The notes under the pieces were generated by a model. The model was not told the DNA's origin. It saw only the letters and a list, made by a program, of their open reading frames with translations, and searched no databases. The position numbers were made by a program, and so were the translations under genes. Of a DNA stretch of 51,711 nucleotides, positions 42,514-50,383 are shown piece by piece (the stretch's first letter is position 1; each line of letters starts with the position of its first letter). Source of the DNA: Pseudomonas sp. (GTDB lineage Bacteria; Pseudomonadota; Gammaproteobacteria; Pseudomonadales; Pseudomonadaceae); NCBI RefSeq assembly GCF_017744435.1, contig NZ_JAGIBG010000036.1:1-51711 (forward strand). The letters run 5' to 3'.

Positions 42514-43605
42514 TCAGAGCTGGCCCAGCACCGGAGTGTTGACCTTCACATCGGCATTCTGCGCGCGGTGGCGCAGCAGGTGGTCCATCAGCACGATGGC
42601 CATCATCGCTTCGGCGATCGGCGTGGCGCGGATGCCGACGCACGGGTCGTGGCGGCCCTTGGTGATCACTTCGACCGGGTTGCCATCGACGTCGATCGAG
42701 CGGCCTGGGGTGGTGATGCTGGAGGTTGGCTTCAGCGCCAGGTGGGCGACGATCGGCTGGCCCGAGCTGATGCCGCCGAGGATGCCACCGGCATTGTTGC
42801 TGAGGAAGCCTTCCGGGGTCAGTTCGTCACGGTGCTCGGTGCCACGCTGGGCAACGCTGGCGAAACCGGCGCCGATTTCCACGCCCTTGACCGCGTTGAT
42901 GCTCATCAGCGCGTGGGCCAGCTCGGCGTCGAGGCGGTCGAAGATCGGCTCGCCCAGGCCTGGCATCACGCCTTCGGCGACCACGGTGATCTTCGCCCCG
43001 ACCGAATCCTGGTCACGACGCAGCTGGTCCATGTAGGCCTCGAGTTCCGGCACCTTGCTCGGGTCGGGGCTGAAGAAGGCGTTTTCCTCCACCGAGTCCC
43101 AGCTCTTGAACGGGATCTCGATCGGGCCCAGCTGGCTCATGTAGCCACGCACCTGGATGCCCTGGGTGGCCAGGTACTTCTTGGCGATGGCACCGGCAGC
43201 CACGCGCATGGCGGTTTCCCGCGCCGAGCTGCGGCCACCGCCACGGTAGTCGCGGATGCCGTACTTGTGGTGGTAGGTGTAGTCGGCGTGGGCAGGGCGG
43301 AACAGGTCCTTGATCGCCGAGTAGTCCTTGGACTTCTGGTCGGTGTTGCGGATCAGCAGGCCGATCGAGCAGCCAGTGGTGCGGCCCTCGAACACGCCGG
43401 AGAGGATCTCCACTTCGTCGGCTTCCTGGCGCTGGGTGGTGTGCCGGCTGGTGCCGGGCTTGCGCCGGTCAAGGTCGTGCTGCAGGTCGGCGAGGGAGAT
43501 TTCCAGGCCAGGTGGGCAACCATCGACAATGGCGACCAACGCCGGGCCATGGCTTTCGCCAGCGGTGGTGACAGTGAACAGCTTGCCGTAGGTATTGCCG
43601 GACAT
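42514..43605 (-). CDS. aroC: Chorismate synthase
   Basis: 363-residue FMN-dependent enzyme that turns 5-enolpyruvylshikimate 3-phosphate into chorismate, the last shared step of aromatic synthesis. The three signatures are GESHGPALVAIVDGCPPG near the N-terminus, GGGRSSARETAMRVAAGAIA in the middle and the C-terminal RHDPCVGIRATPIAEAM. The start at 43605 follows GGAGCG. It is divergent from the hydrolase gene. The DAHP synthase that opens the pathway lies 28 kb away. Confidence 0.97.
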   Translation of the reverse strand: MSGNTYGKLFTVTTAGESHGPALVAIVDGCPPGLEISLADLQHDLDRRKPGTSRHTTQRQEADEVEILSGVFEGRTTGCSIGLLIRNTDQKSKDYSAIKDLFRPAHADYTYHHKYGIRDYRGGGRSSARETAMRVAAGAIAKKYLATQGIQVRGYMSQLGPIEIPFKSWDSVEENAFFSPDPSKVPELEAYMDQLRRDQDSVGAKITVVAEGVMPGLGEPIFDRLDAELAHALMSINAVKGVEIGAGFASVAQRGTEHRDELTPEGFLSNNAGGILGGISSGQPIVAHLALKPTSSITTPGRSIDVDGNPVEVITKGRHDPCVGIRATPIAEAMMAIVLMDHLLRHRAQNADVKVNTPVLGQL

Positions 43606-43675
43606 GGACGCTCCGCGAAATCTGCCTGAGATGAACGAAAGCGGGCAGTATACAGATGGATTGCTTGCCTGTGCG

Positions 43676-43751
43676 GGCCTCTTCGCGGGTAAACCCGCTC
43701 CCACAGGGACTGCACGAAGCCTGTGGGAGCGGGTTTACCCGCGAAGAGGCC
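43676..43751. repeat. REP pair in a divergent intergenic region
   Basis: Perfect 32-base arms, 43676-43707 and 43720-43751, of the GGGTAAACCCG variant. It lies between the divergent aroC (start 43605) and hydrolase (start 43828) genes, where promoters are expected. Confidence 0.93.
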
Positions 43752-43827
43752 AGACCTGCCACATACAGCTGGCGAACCTTCCCGCAAACATTGGGTCAAA
43801 GCCTCATCTCCCCACTGTAGTACCCGC

Positions 43828-44790
43828 ATGATGTCGCGCCTCGTCGCCTTCTTCCTCCTGCTGTGCAGCAGCCTGGCCCAGGCCGCCGCTCCCACCGTGC
43901 TGCAACGCCCCATCGACCTGGACACGGGCCAGGGTGTGCTGCACGGCAGCCTGCTGCTGCCGCAACAGGCCACGCCACCGCCTGTGGTGCTGATCATCGC
44001 CGGCTCCGGCCCCACCGACCGCGACGGCAACAACCCGGCCTCGGGGCGCATCGACAACCTCAAGCGCCTGGCCCTGGTGCTGGCCAACGAGCACATCGCC
44101 AGCGTGCGCTATGACAAGCGAGGGGTGGCGGCCAGCCAGCCCGCCACGCCCGATGAGCGCGACCTCAGCGTGCAACGCTACGTCGACGACGTGGTGGCCT
44201 GGAGCCTCAAGCTCAAGGCCGACCCACGCTTCGGCCCGCTGATCCTGGTCGGTCACAGCGAAGGGGCGCTGATCGCCAGCCTGGCCGCCGAGCGTGCCGG
44301 CGCCAGCGCGGTGATCACCCTGGCCGGCATGGGCCGGCCACTGGCGGACGTGCTGCGCGAGCAACTGGCCCAGCGCATGTCACCGGCGCAACTGGCCGGT
44401 GGCAGCGCCCTGCTCGACCGACTGCAGGCCGGGCAGACCAGCCTGGACGTGCCGGCACCACTGCGCCAGGTGTTCCGTCCCAGCGTGCAGCCGTACCTGA
44501 TCACCCTGCTCCAGCAGGACCCGGCGAAGGCCTTCGCCCGCTTGCCGATGCCTGCGCTGATCGTGCAGGGGCGCAACGACGTGCAGGTCGACGTGGCCGA
44601 CGCCGAACGCCTCAAGGCAGCCAAGCCAGATGCCCAGCTGGTACTGATCGATGGCATGAACCACATGCTGCGCATCAGCCCCAAGGACATGCACCTGCAG
44701 CGTGACAGCTACCTCAACCCGGAATTGCCACTGGCACGGGAGCTCGGCGAGCGGGTGGTCAGTTTCATTCACCAGTTGCCTTCGGCCTGA
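43828..44790 (+). CDS. Exported alpha/beta hydrolase
   Basis: 320-residue serine hydrolase with a signal peptide (residues 1-20, ending AQA). The oxyanion and nucleophile motifs are IIAGSGPTDRDG and GHSEGALIASL; the nucleophile is Ser in GHSEG. Asp in GRNDVQVD and His in GMNHMLR complete the triad. Likely an esterase or a peptidase-like enzyme of the periplasm; the substrate is unknown. Two consecutive ATGs (43828, 43831); no strong ribosome binding site. Confidence 0.87.
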   Translation: MMSRLVAFFLLLCSSLAQAAAPTVLQRPIDLDTGQGVLHGSLLLPQQATPPPVVLIIAGSGPTDRDGNNPASGRIDNLKRLALVLANEHIASVRYDKRGVAASQPATPDERDLSVQRYVDDVVAWSLKLKADPRFGPLILVGHSEGALIASLAAERAGASAVITLAGMGRPLADVLREQLAQRMSPAQLAGGSALLDRLQAGQTSLDVPAPLRQVFRPSVQPYLITLLQQDPAKAFARLPMPALIVQGRNDVQVDVADAERLKAAKPDAQLVLIDGMNHMLRISPKDMHLQRDSYLNPELPLARELGERVVSFIHQLPSA

Positions 44791-44893
44791 CCCTCAAAGA
44801 TCGGCAAAACCTGCCGATAACGCGGTATTGGCGGTGATCCGGGCGGTAAAGCAACCCAGGTCACTGCCCGCCCGTACCTGAGGAAATGCCTTG

Positions 44894-45682
44894 ATGACCG
44901 ATGCCCCCGCCGCCGTAGAGCCAGCCGAAGAGCCGCAGGCCCCGGAACCTGCCGCCCTGCCCTGGGCCGACCTTGCCGTCGAGCACTTCCAGTTACTGCG
45001 CCTGGCGCCCCTGCCCACCGACCGCAACAGCGGTGCACGGCCATTGCGTTTCGTCGAGTTCGCCTACGCCGAGCGCCATGACAAGGCCCACAGCTTGCTG
45101 CGGATGGAAATCCGCCTGCCTGGGCAGAAAGTGCGCAAGGAGCAGAACCAGCTGGATGTGCGGGTGGATCACAGCGAGCGCCTGGTGACCCTCGGCAGCG
45201 ACAGCGGCCTGCAACTGGAGCCGCTGAACCGTGGCCTCGGCCGCTTCATGCTCGGCCAGGCCGTGCAGTGGCTGCAGCGCCGCTGGTCGAACTACCGGGT
45301 CGAAGGCATGGCGCTGCCGAACAAGGATGCGCTGAATGAAGATACCCGCCTGCGCCGCGACCGCTTCATCACCGCCAGCGGCATGGAAGTGGAATACGCC
45401 GACCCGCAGCACCTCAAGGGCCGCACCCTCGACACCACGGTGAGCCAGCTCAAGGGCGGCTGGAATACCGAGAAGGTGCAGCAGTTGGGAATTCTCGATA
45501 CGGCGGGGATGCTGCAACAGGCCGAGCATCAGTTGCTGGAGAAAGAGGGGCAACTGCGAGAACGGGATGAACGGGTGGCCAAGTACCGGCGCGAGGACAG
45601 CGGGTTGCGCTTTACCATCACCTGCCTGGTGGCGTTTGCCGTGTTCCAGGCGGGTTTGCTGATCTGGATCGCTACCCGGTAA
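44894..45682 (+). CDS. Hypothetical protein with C-terminal membrane anchor
   Basis: 262-residue protein. The N-terminus is rich in Pro/Ala/Glu (residues 1-30), then a conserved-looking cytoplasmic domain (FQLLRLAPLPTDRNSGARPL, FMLGQAVQWLQRRWSNYRVE) follows, then a coiled coil at about 205-235 and one TM helix at 242-259 (tail anchor). No known motif. Start ATG 44894, preceded by GAGGAAATGCC. The following hairpin ends the transcript. Confidence 0.75.
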   Translation: MTDAPAAVEPAEEPQAPEPAALPWADLAVEHFQLLRLAPLPTDRNSGARPLRFVEFAYAERHDKAHSLLRMEIRLPGQKVRKEQNQLDVRVDHSERLVTLGSDSGLQLEPLNRGLGRFMLGQAVQWLQRRWSNYRVEGMALPNKDALNEDTRLRRDRFITASGMEVEYADPQHLKGRTLDTTVSQLKGGWNTEKVQQLGILDTAGMLQQAEHQLLEKEGQLRERDERVAKYRREDSGLRFTITCLVAFAVFQAGLLIWIATR

Positions 45683-45686
45683 ACAA

Positions 45687-45709
45687 CTGGGGCTGCAAAG
45701 CAGCCCCAG
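45687..45709. terminator. Convergent-gene hairpin
   Basis: CTGGGGCTGC-aaa-GCAGCCCCAG, a 10-bp perfect stem, lies between the tail-anchored protein gene and convergent prmB. It has the same sequence as the small hairpins beside the family-B REPs, and no T tract. Confidence 0.6.
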
Positions 45710-45719
45710 CAATCCAGCG

Positions 45720-46628
45720 TCAGACGCGAGCCTTGAACAGCTCCTGGTGCTGACGGCACTGCTCGGCGGTGAGCATGAACACGCCATGCCCGCCACGCTC
45801 GAACTCCAGCCAGGCGAAGTCCACTTCCGGGTACAGCGCCTCGACATGCACCTGGCTGTTGCCAACCTCGACGATCAGCAAACCCTTCTCGGTCAGGTGG
45901 TCGCCTGCCTCGGCCAGCATCCGCCGCACCAGGTCCAGGCCATCATTGCCGCAGGCCAGGCCCATTTCCGGCTCGTGGTGATACTCGGCCGGCATGTCGC
46001 CGAAGTCCTCGGCATCGACATACGGCGGGTTGGACAGGATCAGGTCGAAACGCTGCCCCGGCAGGCCGGCGAAACCGTCACCCTGCACGGTGAACACGCG
46101 CTCGTCGAGACCATGGCGCTCGATGTTCTGGTTGGCCACTTCCAGCGCGTCGAACGACAGGTCGGCCAGCACCACTTCGGCCTCGGGGAACACCTCGGCA
46201 GCCACGATACCGATACAGCCGGAGCCAGTGCACAGGTCGAGGATGCGTGCCGGCTCCTGCGCCAACCACGGTTCGAAGCGCTTTTCGATCAGCTCGCCGA
46301 TCGGCGAACGAGGCACCAGCACGCGCTCGTCGACGATGAACGACATACCGCAGAACCAGGCTTCGCCCAGCAGGTAGGCGGTCGGCACGCGCTCTTCGAT
46401 GCGGCGCTTGAGCAGGTGCTGCAAGCGTACCCGCTCGTCGTCCTCGAGCTGGCAGTCCAGGTAGCTGTCGGCGATTTCCCATGGCAGGTGCACGGCGCCC
46501 AGCACCAGCAGGCGGGCTTCGTCCCAGGCATTGTCGGCGCCGTGGCCGAAGAACAGCTCGTGCTCATGGAAGCGGCTGACCGCCCAGCGGATATGGTCGC
46601 GCAACGTGCGCAGACGAGATGTGATCAC
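45720..46628 (-). CDS. prmB: Ribosomal protein L3 N5-glutamine methyltransferase PrmB
   Basis: 302-residue SAM-dependent methyltransferase that modifies a Gln of ribosomal protein uL3. The N-terminal recognition domain is followed by ILDLCTGSGCIGIVAAEVFP (SAM binding), LADLSFDALEVANQN and the catalytic LSNPPYVDAEDF (NPPY). The start is GTG at 46628, with AGGAG six bases upstream. It is divergent from the isochorismatase-like gene; the Smr-domain gene 1.3 kb on recalls the prmB-smrB pairing of E. coli. Confidence 0.95.
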   Translation of the reverse strand: MITSRLRTLRDHIRWAVSRFHEHELFFGHGADNAWDEARLLVLGAVHLPWEIADSYLDCQLEDDERVRLQHLLKRRIEERVPTAYLLGEAWFCGMSFIVDERVLVPRSPIGELIEKRFEPWLAQEPARILDLCTGSGCIGIVAAEVFPEAEVVLADLSFDALEVANQNIERHGLDERVFTVQGDGFAGLPGQRFDLILSNPPYVDAEDFGDMPAEYHHEPEMGLACGNDGLDLVRRMLAEAGDHLTEKGLLIVEVGNSQVHVEALYPEVDFAWLEFERGGHGVFMLTAEQCRQHQELFKARV

Positions 46629-46808
46629 GGGGTACTCCTAATTCAGACCGTACAAAAGTCTAACAGCCCCACCCGCACATTTGTTCCCCGCGATGCCCCA
46701 ATGGCAGGCCACAGGCCAGTAACCACGCCGCTTGCGATGTCAACCATTCCCATTGGCGCCAAGGCAAGGGAGAATAGGTATACAAAAGCCCTACCCAAGG
46801 AGCCCTTG

Positions 46809-47399
46809 ATGTCCGTTCCAACCACGATGTTCCGCCTCACTGGCCGCGACTACCCGCCGGCCAAGCTGAGCCAAGCCAGCCTGATCATCATCGATGCGCA
46901 GAAGGAATACCTGAGCGGTCCTCTGCAACTGTCGGGCATGGACGAGGCCGTGGCCAACATCGCCCGGTTGCTCGACGCCGCCCGCAAGGCCGGCCGTCCG
47001 ATCATCCATGTTCGCCACCTCGGTACCGTTGGCGGGCGCTTCGACCCGCAGGGCCCGGCCGGCCAGTTCATCCCGGGCCTGGAGCCGCGCGAAGGTGAAA
47101 TCATCATCGAAAAGCGCATGCCCAACGCCTTCAAGAACACCAAGCTGCACGACACCCTGCAGGCGCTGGGGCACCTGGACCTGATCGTCTGCGGTTTCAT
47201 GAGCCACTCCAGCGTCAGCACCACGGTGCGCCGCGCCAAGGACTATGGTTATCGTTGCACCCTGGTGGAAGACGCCTCGGCAACCCGCGACCTGGCGCTC
47301 AAGGATCAGGTGATCCCCGCCGCCCAGATCCACGCGTGTGAAATGGCCGTGATGGCCGACAACTTCGCCTGTGTCGCCCCTACCGCCAGCCTGATCTGA
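46809..47399 (+). CDS. Isochorismatase-like protein with Ser in place of the catalytic Cys
   Basis: 196-residue isochorismatase-fold protein. Asp29 (IIIDAQKEYL) and Lys102 (EKRMPNAF) of the triad are present. The nucleophile position, normally Cys in a CV motif, is Ser135 in CGFMSHSSVSTT. Cys128 lies seven residues earlier in VCG. Members without the Cys, such as EntB and PhzD, act as ether hydrolases; the others are amidohydrolases. It may hydrolyse isochorismate or a related vinyl ether; unknown. The start at 46809 follows AAGGAGCCCTTG. Confidence 0.82.
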   Translation: MSVPTTMFRLTGRDYPPAKLSQASLIIIDAQKEYLSGPLQLSGMDEAVANIARLLDAARKAGRPIIHVRHLGTVGGRFDPQGPAGQFIPGLEPREGEIIIEKRMPNAFKNTKLHDTLQALGHLDLIVCGFMSHSSVSTTVRRAKDYGYRCTLVEDASATRDLALKDQVIPAAQIHACEMAVMADNFACVAPTASLI

Positions 47400-47487
47400 G
47401 CTGACGTTGCGATGACCGCCCGGCAGCCGGGCGGAACCCGAGGGCCGGGCCCAGGTCGAATTCCGGATGTCCACAGAGGAAACTGGA

Positions 47488-47808
47488 ATGAAGCTCAAAG
47501 GCAGTTTCGACGCCAAGCGTCTGCGCCCGCGGGAACCGCGTAACTGGGGTGCGCGTATTGCCGCCGGCCTGTCGGCCCTGATCGCCACGCTCGGCGTGCT
47601 GCTGGCCATGGCCGGCATCGCCGGGCTGCTCGGCAACTACACCGCCCTGGCCGAACTCAATGCCAACCGCCCGCTGGCCAGCATCGTGGCCGTGGTCGGG
47701 CTGTTGCTGCTGTACCTTGGCGTGCGCTTCTGGCGCCGCAGCCGCATCCGCCTGCGCCGTGGGCGCGAGCTGAACCTGTCGCCGCACCTGATGAAAAAGC
47801 ACGATTAG
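47488..47808 (+). CDS. Hypothetical two-TM protein
   Basis: 106-residue protein: a basic N-terminus (MKLKGSFDAKRLRPREPR), TM helices at about 25-47 and 63-82, and a basic C-terminal tail (RFWRRSRIRLRRGRE). GAGGAAACTGGA precedes the ATG. It lies 88 bases past the isochorismatase-like gene and probably shares its transcript. Function unknown. Confidence 0.7.
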   Translation: MKLKGSFDAKRLRPREPRNWGARIAAGLSALIATLGVLLAMAGIAGLLGNYTALAELNANRPLASIVAVVGLLLLYLGVRFWRRSRIRLRRGRELNLSPHLMKKHD

Positions 47809-47822
47809 TGGTTTGTGCTGAG

Positions 47823-47855
47823 GGCCTCTTCGCGGGCTCGCCCGCTCCCACAAGG
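47823..47855. repeat. Single REP (half pair)
   Basis: GGCCTCTTCGCGGGCTCGCCCGCTCCCAC followed by AAGG is one complete REP with no inverted partner, ahead of the Smr gene. Confidence 0.85.
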
Positions 47856-47912
47856 CCGGTACTGACGACACGGGGTTGATCGCGTAAACTACGCCGCCCA
47901 CGTGGAGGCACC

Positions 47913-48473
47913 ATGCAAGACGACGATTTTTCCCTGTTCAGCGCTGAAGTGCGCGGCGTCAAGCCGATCAAGCACGACCGCGCTGACGTGGGCAAGCCGA
48001 AAACCGACCGCAAGCAGCTGGCCGGCCTGCGCCAGGCGGCGACTATCCGCAGCGACCAGGCCCTGGTGATCGACGGCCTGTCCGACCAGTTCGTCATCGA
48101 CGTCGGCGCTGAAGACGAGCTGATGTGGCGCCGCGACGGCGTGCAGGAAAGCCAGATCCGCAAGCTCAAGCTCGGCCAGATCGCCTTCGAGGGCAGCCTC
48201 GACCTGCATGGCATGAGCGTGGAGAAAGCCCGTGAAACCCTGTGGGCCTTCATCGCCGAAGCCACCCAGCTGGAAGTCCGCTGCGTACGCGTGACCCACG
48301 GCAAAGCCGCACGCCTGGACGGCAAACGCCCGATGATCAAGAGCCACGTCAACACCTGGCTGCGCCAGCACCCGCAAGTGCTCGGTTTCACCTCGTGCCA
48401 GGCCCGCCATGGCGGTACTGGCGCGGTGTATGTGATGCTCAAGCGAACCATGATGGAAGGCCGCGACGAGTAA
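47913..48473 (+). CDS. smrB: Smr-domain protein, SmrB-like
   Basis: 186-residue protein with a C-terminal Smr (small MutS-related) domain: GSLDLHGMSVEKARE, VRVTHGKAARLDGKRP and RHGGTGAVYVMLKRT. In E. coli SmrB cuts mRNA at collided ribosomes and lies beside prmB, as it does here at longer range. The N-terminal tail (DDDFSLFSAEVRGVKPIKHD) is the region that docks SmrB on the ribosome. GGAGGC lies ahead of ATG 47913. Confidence 0.88.
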   Translation: MQDDDFSLFSAEVRGVKPIKHDRADVGKPKTDRKQLAGLRQAATIRSDQALVIDGLSDQFVIDVGAEDELMWRRDGVQESQIRKLKLGQIAFEGSLDLHGMSVEKARETLWAFIAEATQLEVRCVRVTHGKAARLDGKRPMIKSHVNTWLRQHPQVLGFTSCQARHGGTGAVYVMLKRTMMEGRDE

Positions 48474-48486
48474 CGCCGTGCTTGCA

Positions 48487-48502
48487 GCGCCGCGCGCGGC
48501 GC
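48487..48502. other. 16-bp perfect GC palindrome
   Basis: GCGCCGCGCGCGGCGC lies between the Smr gene and folE, 11 bases before a TTTTT run. The distance is too long for a standard terminator; it may be a loose one. Confidence 0.4.
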
Positions 48503-48543
48503 CGTACCCTTCCTTTTTGCGATTTTTACCCACAGGTAGATAC

Positions 48544-49089
48544 ATGTCCCTGGAACAGAACTACACCGAGATCCTCAGCCAACTTGGCGAGGACGTCTCC
48601 CGTGAGGGCCTGCTCGACACGCCCAAGCGGGCTGCAAAGGCCATGAAGTACCTTTGCCGCGGTTACGAGCAGACGCTGGAAGAAGTCACCAACGGCGCGC
48701 TCTTCACCTCCGACAACAGCGAGATGGTGCTGGTCCGGGACATCGAGCTGTATTCGATGTGCGAACACCACATGCTGCCTTTCATCGGCAAGGCCCACGT
48801 GGCCTACCTGCCCAAGGGCAAGGTCCTGGGCCTGTCGAAGGTTGCGCGCATCGTCGACATGTTCGCCCGCCGCCTGCAGATCCAGGAAAACCTCAGCCGC
48901 CAGATCGCCGAGGCCGTGCAGCAGGTAACGGGCGCCGCTGGCGTGGCAGTGGTCATCGAAGCCAAGCACATGTGCATGATGATGCGTGGCGTGGAGAAGC
49001 AGAATTCGACCATGCTCACCTCGGTGATGCTGGGCGAGTTCCGTGAAAACGCCTCGACTCGCAGCGAGTTCCTCAGCCTGATCAAGTGA
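48544..49089 (+). CDS. folE: GTP cyclohydrolase I
   Basis: 181-residue homodecameric enzyme that makes 7,8-dihydroneopterin triphosphate from GTP for folate and pterins. The zinc ligands are Cys73 and His76 (SMCEHHMLPF) and Cys144 (MCMMMRGV). AYLPKGKVLGLSKVARIVDMF is the GTP-binding block. Pseudomonads usually have several folE paralogues, so the exact role (folate or another pterin) is uncertain. Its stop is followed by a terminator 15 bases on. Confidence 0.93.
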   Translation: MSLEQNYTEILSQLGEDVSREGLLDTPKRAAKAMKYLCRGYEQTLEEVTNGALFTSDNSEMVLVRDIELYSMCEHHMLPFIGKAHVAYLPKGKVLGLSKVARIVDMFARRLQIQENLSRQIAEAVQQVTGAAGVAVVIEAKHMCMMMRGVEKQNSTMLTSVMLGEFRENASTRSEFLSLIK

Positions 49090-49104
49090 TCGGCGCATGA
49101 CCCG

Positions 49105-49129
49105 AGCCGGCCCCCAGGGGTCGGCTTTT
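49105..49129 (+). terminator. Intrinsic terminator of folE
   Basis: AGCCGGCCCC pairs with GGGGTCGGCT (one G-U pair) across CA, followed by TTT. It stands 19 bases before the next gene, which has its own ribosome binding site. Confidence 0.75.
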
Positions 49130-49147
49130 GCATTTCAGGAGTAGCCC

Positions 49148-49513
49148 ATGATCGTCAAAGCCCTGCGGGTCGGCCTCGGCCAGCTTATCGTGTTCGGCGA
49201 CTGGATCAGCCGCCCGGCCAAGCAGAAGCGTGATGCAGCGGCCCAGGCGCGTGTCGAGCAGGAGGCCAAGGGCCTCGCGCTGTACCAGTTCCATGCCTGC
49301 CCGTTCTGCGTGAAGACCCGCCGCACCCTGCACCGCCTGAATGTGCCGGTGGCGTTGCGTGATGCCAAAAACGACGACGTGCATCGCCAGGCGCTGCTCG
49401 AAGGCGGTGGCCGGGTGAAAGTGCCGTGCCTGCGCATCGAGGAAGCGGGCAAGGTGACCTGGATGTATGAGTCCAAGGCCATTATTGCCTATCTGGACAA
49501 GCGCTTCGCGTAA
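49148..49513 (+). CDS. Glutaredoxin/GST-N-like thiol protein
   Basis: 121-residue protein. Residues 1-22 are hydrophobic to amphipathic (KALRVGLGQLIVFGDWIS), a possible membrane contact. Residues 43-120 have the thioredoxin fold with active-site CPFC (Cys51, Cys54) and the cis-Pro VPCLRIEE. It is most like the glutaredoxin-type half of glutathione S-transferases. AGGAG lies 7 bases before ATG 49148. It follows folE. Confidence 0.85.
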   Translation: MIVKALRVGLGQLIVFGDWISRPAKQKRDAAAQARVEQEAKGLALYQFHACPFCVKTRRTLHRLNVPVALRDAKNDDVHRQALLEGGGRVKVPCLRIEEAGKVTWMYESKAIIAYLDKRFA

Positions 49514-49537
49514 GCCTGATACATAAGCATCGCCTGA

Positions 49538-49619
49538 TTCGCGGGCACGCCCGCTCCCACAGGGACTGCACAGAATTCAAGAACTGTGCAGCCCTTGTGG
49601 GAGCGGGCGTGCCCGCGAA
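49538..49619. repeat. REP pair
   Basis: Arms 49538-49573 and 49584-49619 (TTCGCGGGCACGCCCGCTCC and inverse, extending to CTGCACAG / CTGTGCAG) pair with two mismatches. Convergent genes flank it. Confidence 0.92.
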
Positions 49620-49634
49620 AGGTGCCTATCAGGT

Positions 49635-50237
49635 TTAATCCACCATCGGCACATGCCGCGGATGGCTGGCCACCCGTTCAAGCCAGGCGCGCACCGCCGG
49701 GTAATCAGCCAGGTCGAACCCGCCCTGATGCGCCACATGGGTGTAGGCATACAACGCCACATCGGCGATCGAGTACTGGTCCCCGACCAGATACGGCGTC
49801 ATCTGCAACTGCCGCTCCATTACCTTCAACGCCTTGTAACCGCCCTTGTGCAGCTTGCGGTATTCCTCCACGCGCTCGTCCGGCAGCCCCAGGTAGAACT
49901 GGATGAACCGCGCCACGGCAATGTACGGCTCATGGCTGTACTGCTCGAAGAACTGCCACTGCAACACCTGGGTCCGCAGGCGCGGCTCGCTGGGCAGAAA
50001 CTCGCTGCCGTCGGCCAGGTAGTTGAGGATCGCGTTCGATTCCCACAGGCAGGTACCGTCCTCAAGCTTGAGCACCGGCACCTTGCCGTTGGGGTTCATG
50101 GCCAGAAACTCTGGGGTTTCGGTCTCGCCCTTGAGGATATCCACCGCGTGCCATTCATACGGGCGGTCGAGCAGGCTGAGCATCAGCTTGACCTTGTAGC
50201 AGTTGCCGGACTGGTAGTCGCCATACACCTTGAACAT
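49635..50237 (-). CDS. Glutathione S-transferase
   Basis: 200-residue cytosolic GST. The N-terminal thioredoxin-fold half (YGDYQSGNCYKVKLMLSLLD, then NGKVPVLKLEDG and ESNAIL) binds glutathione; Ser13 or Cys16 could activate it. The C-terminal helical half has SIADVALYAYTHVA. The start at 50237 has GAGGGAA upstream. It is divergent from the BenE-like gene. Likely detoxification of electrophiles; the substrate is unknown. Confidence 0.92.
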   Translation of the reverse strand: MFKVYGDYQSGNCYKVKLMLSLLDRPYEWHAVDILKGETETPEFLAMNPNGKVPVLKLEDGTCLWESNAILNYLADGSEFLPSEPRLRTQVLQWQFFEQYSHEPYIAVARFIQFYLGLPDERVEEYRKLHKGGYKALKVMERQLQMTPYLVGDQYSIADVALYAYTHVAHQGGFDLADYPAVRAWLERVASHPRHVPMVD

Positions 50238-50383
50238 CGCCCATTCCCTCCCATGCAGTTGCGCAATCGTGCCCAATAGTTGGCGACTGTACGGCTAAAA
50301 GCAATGCCTGCTGTATGGCAAGGATCAATCCAGCCCGCGTTAGTCTGAAAAAACTGCTTACACATGGACAAGGACCCAACCCA

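Noticed and set aside
48487..48517. Terminator after the Smr gene
   Set aside because: The palindrome is perfect but the T run begins 11 bases later, too far for a standard terminator. Listed only as a palindrome.
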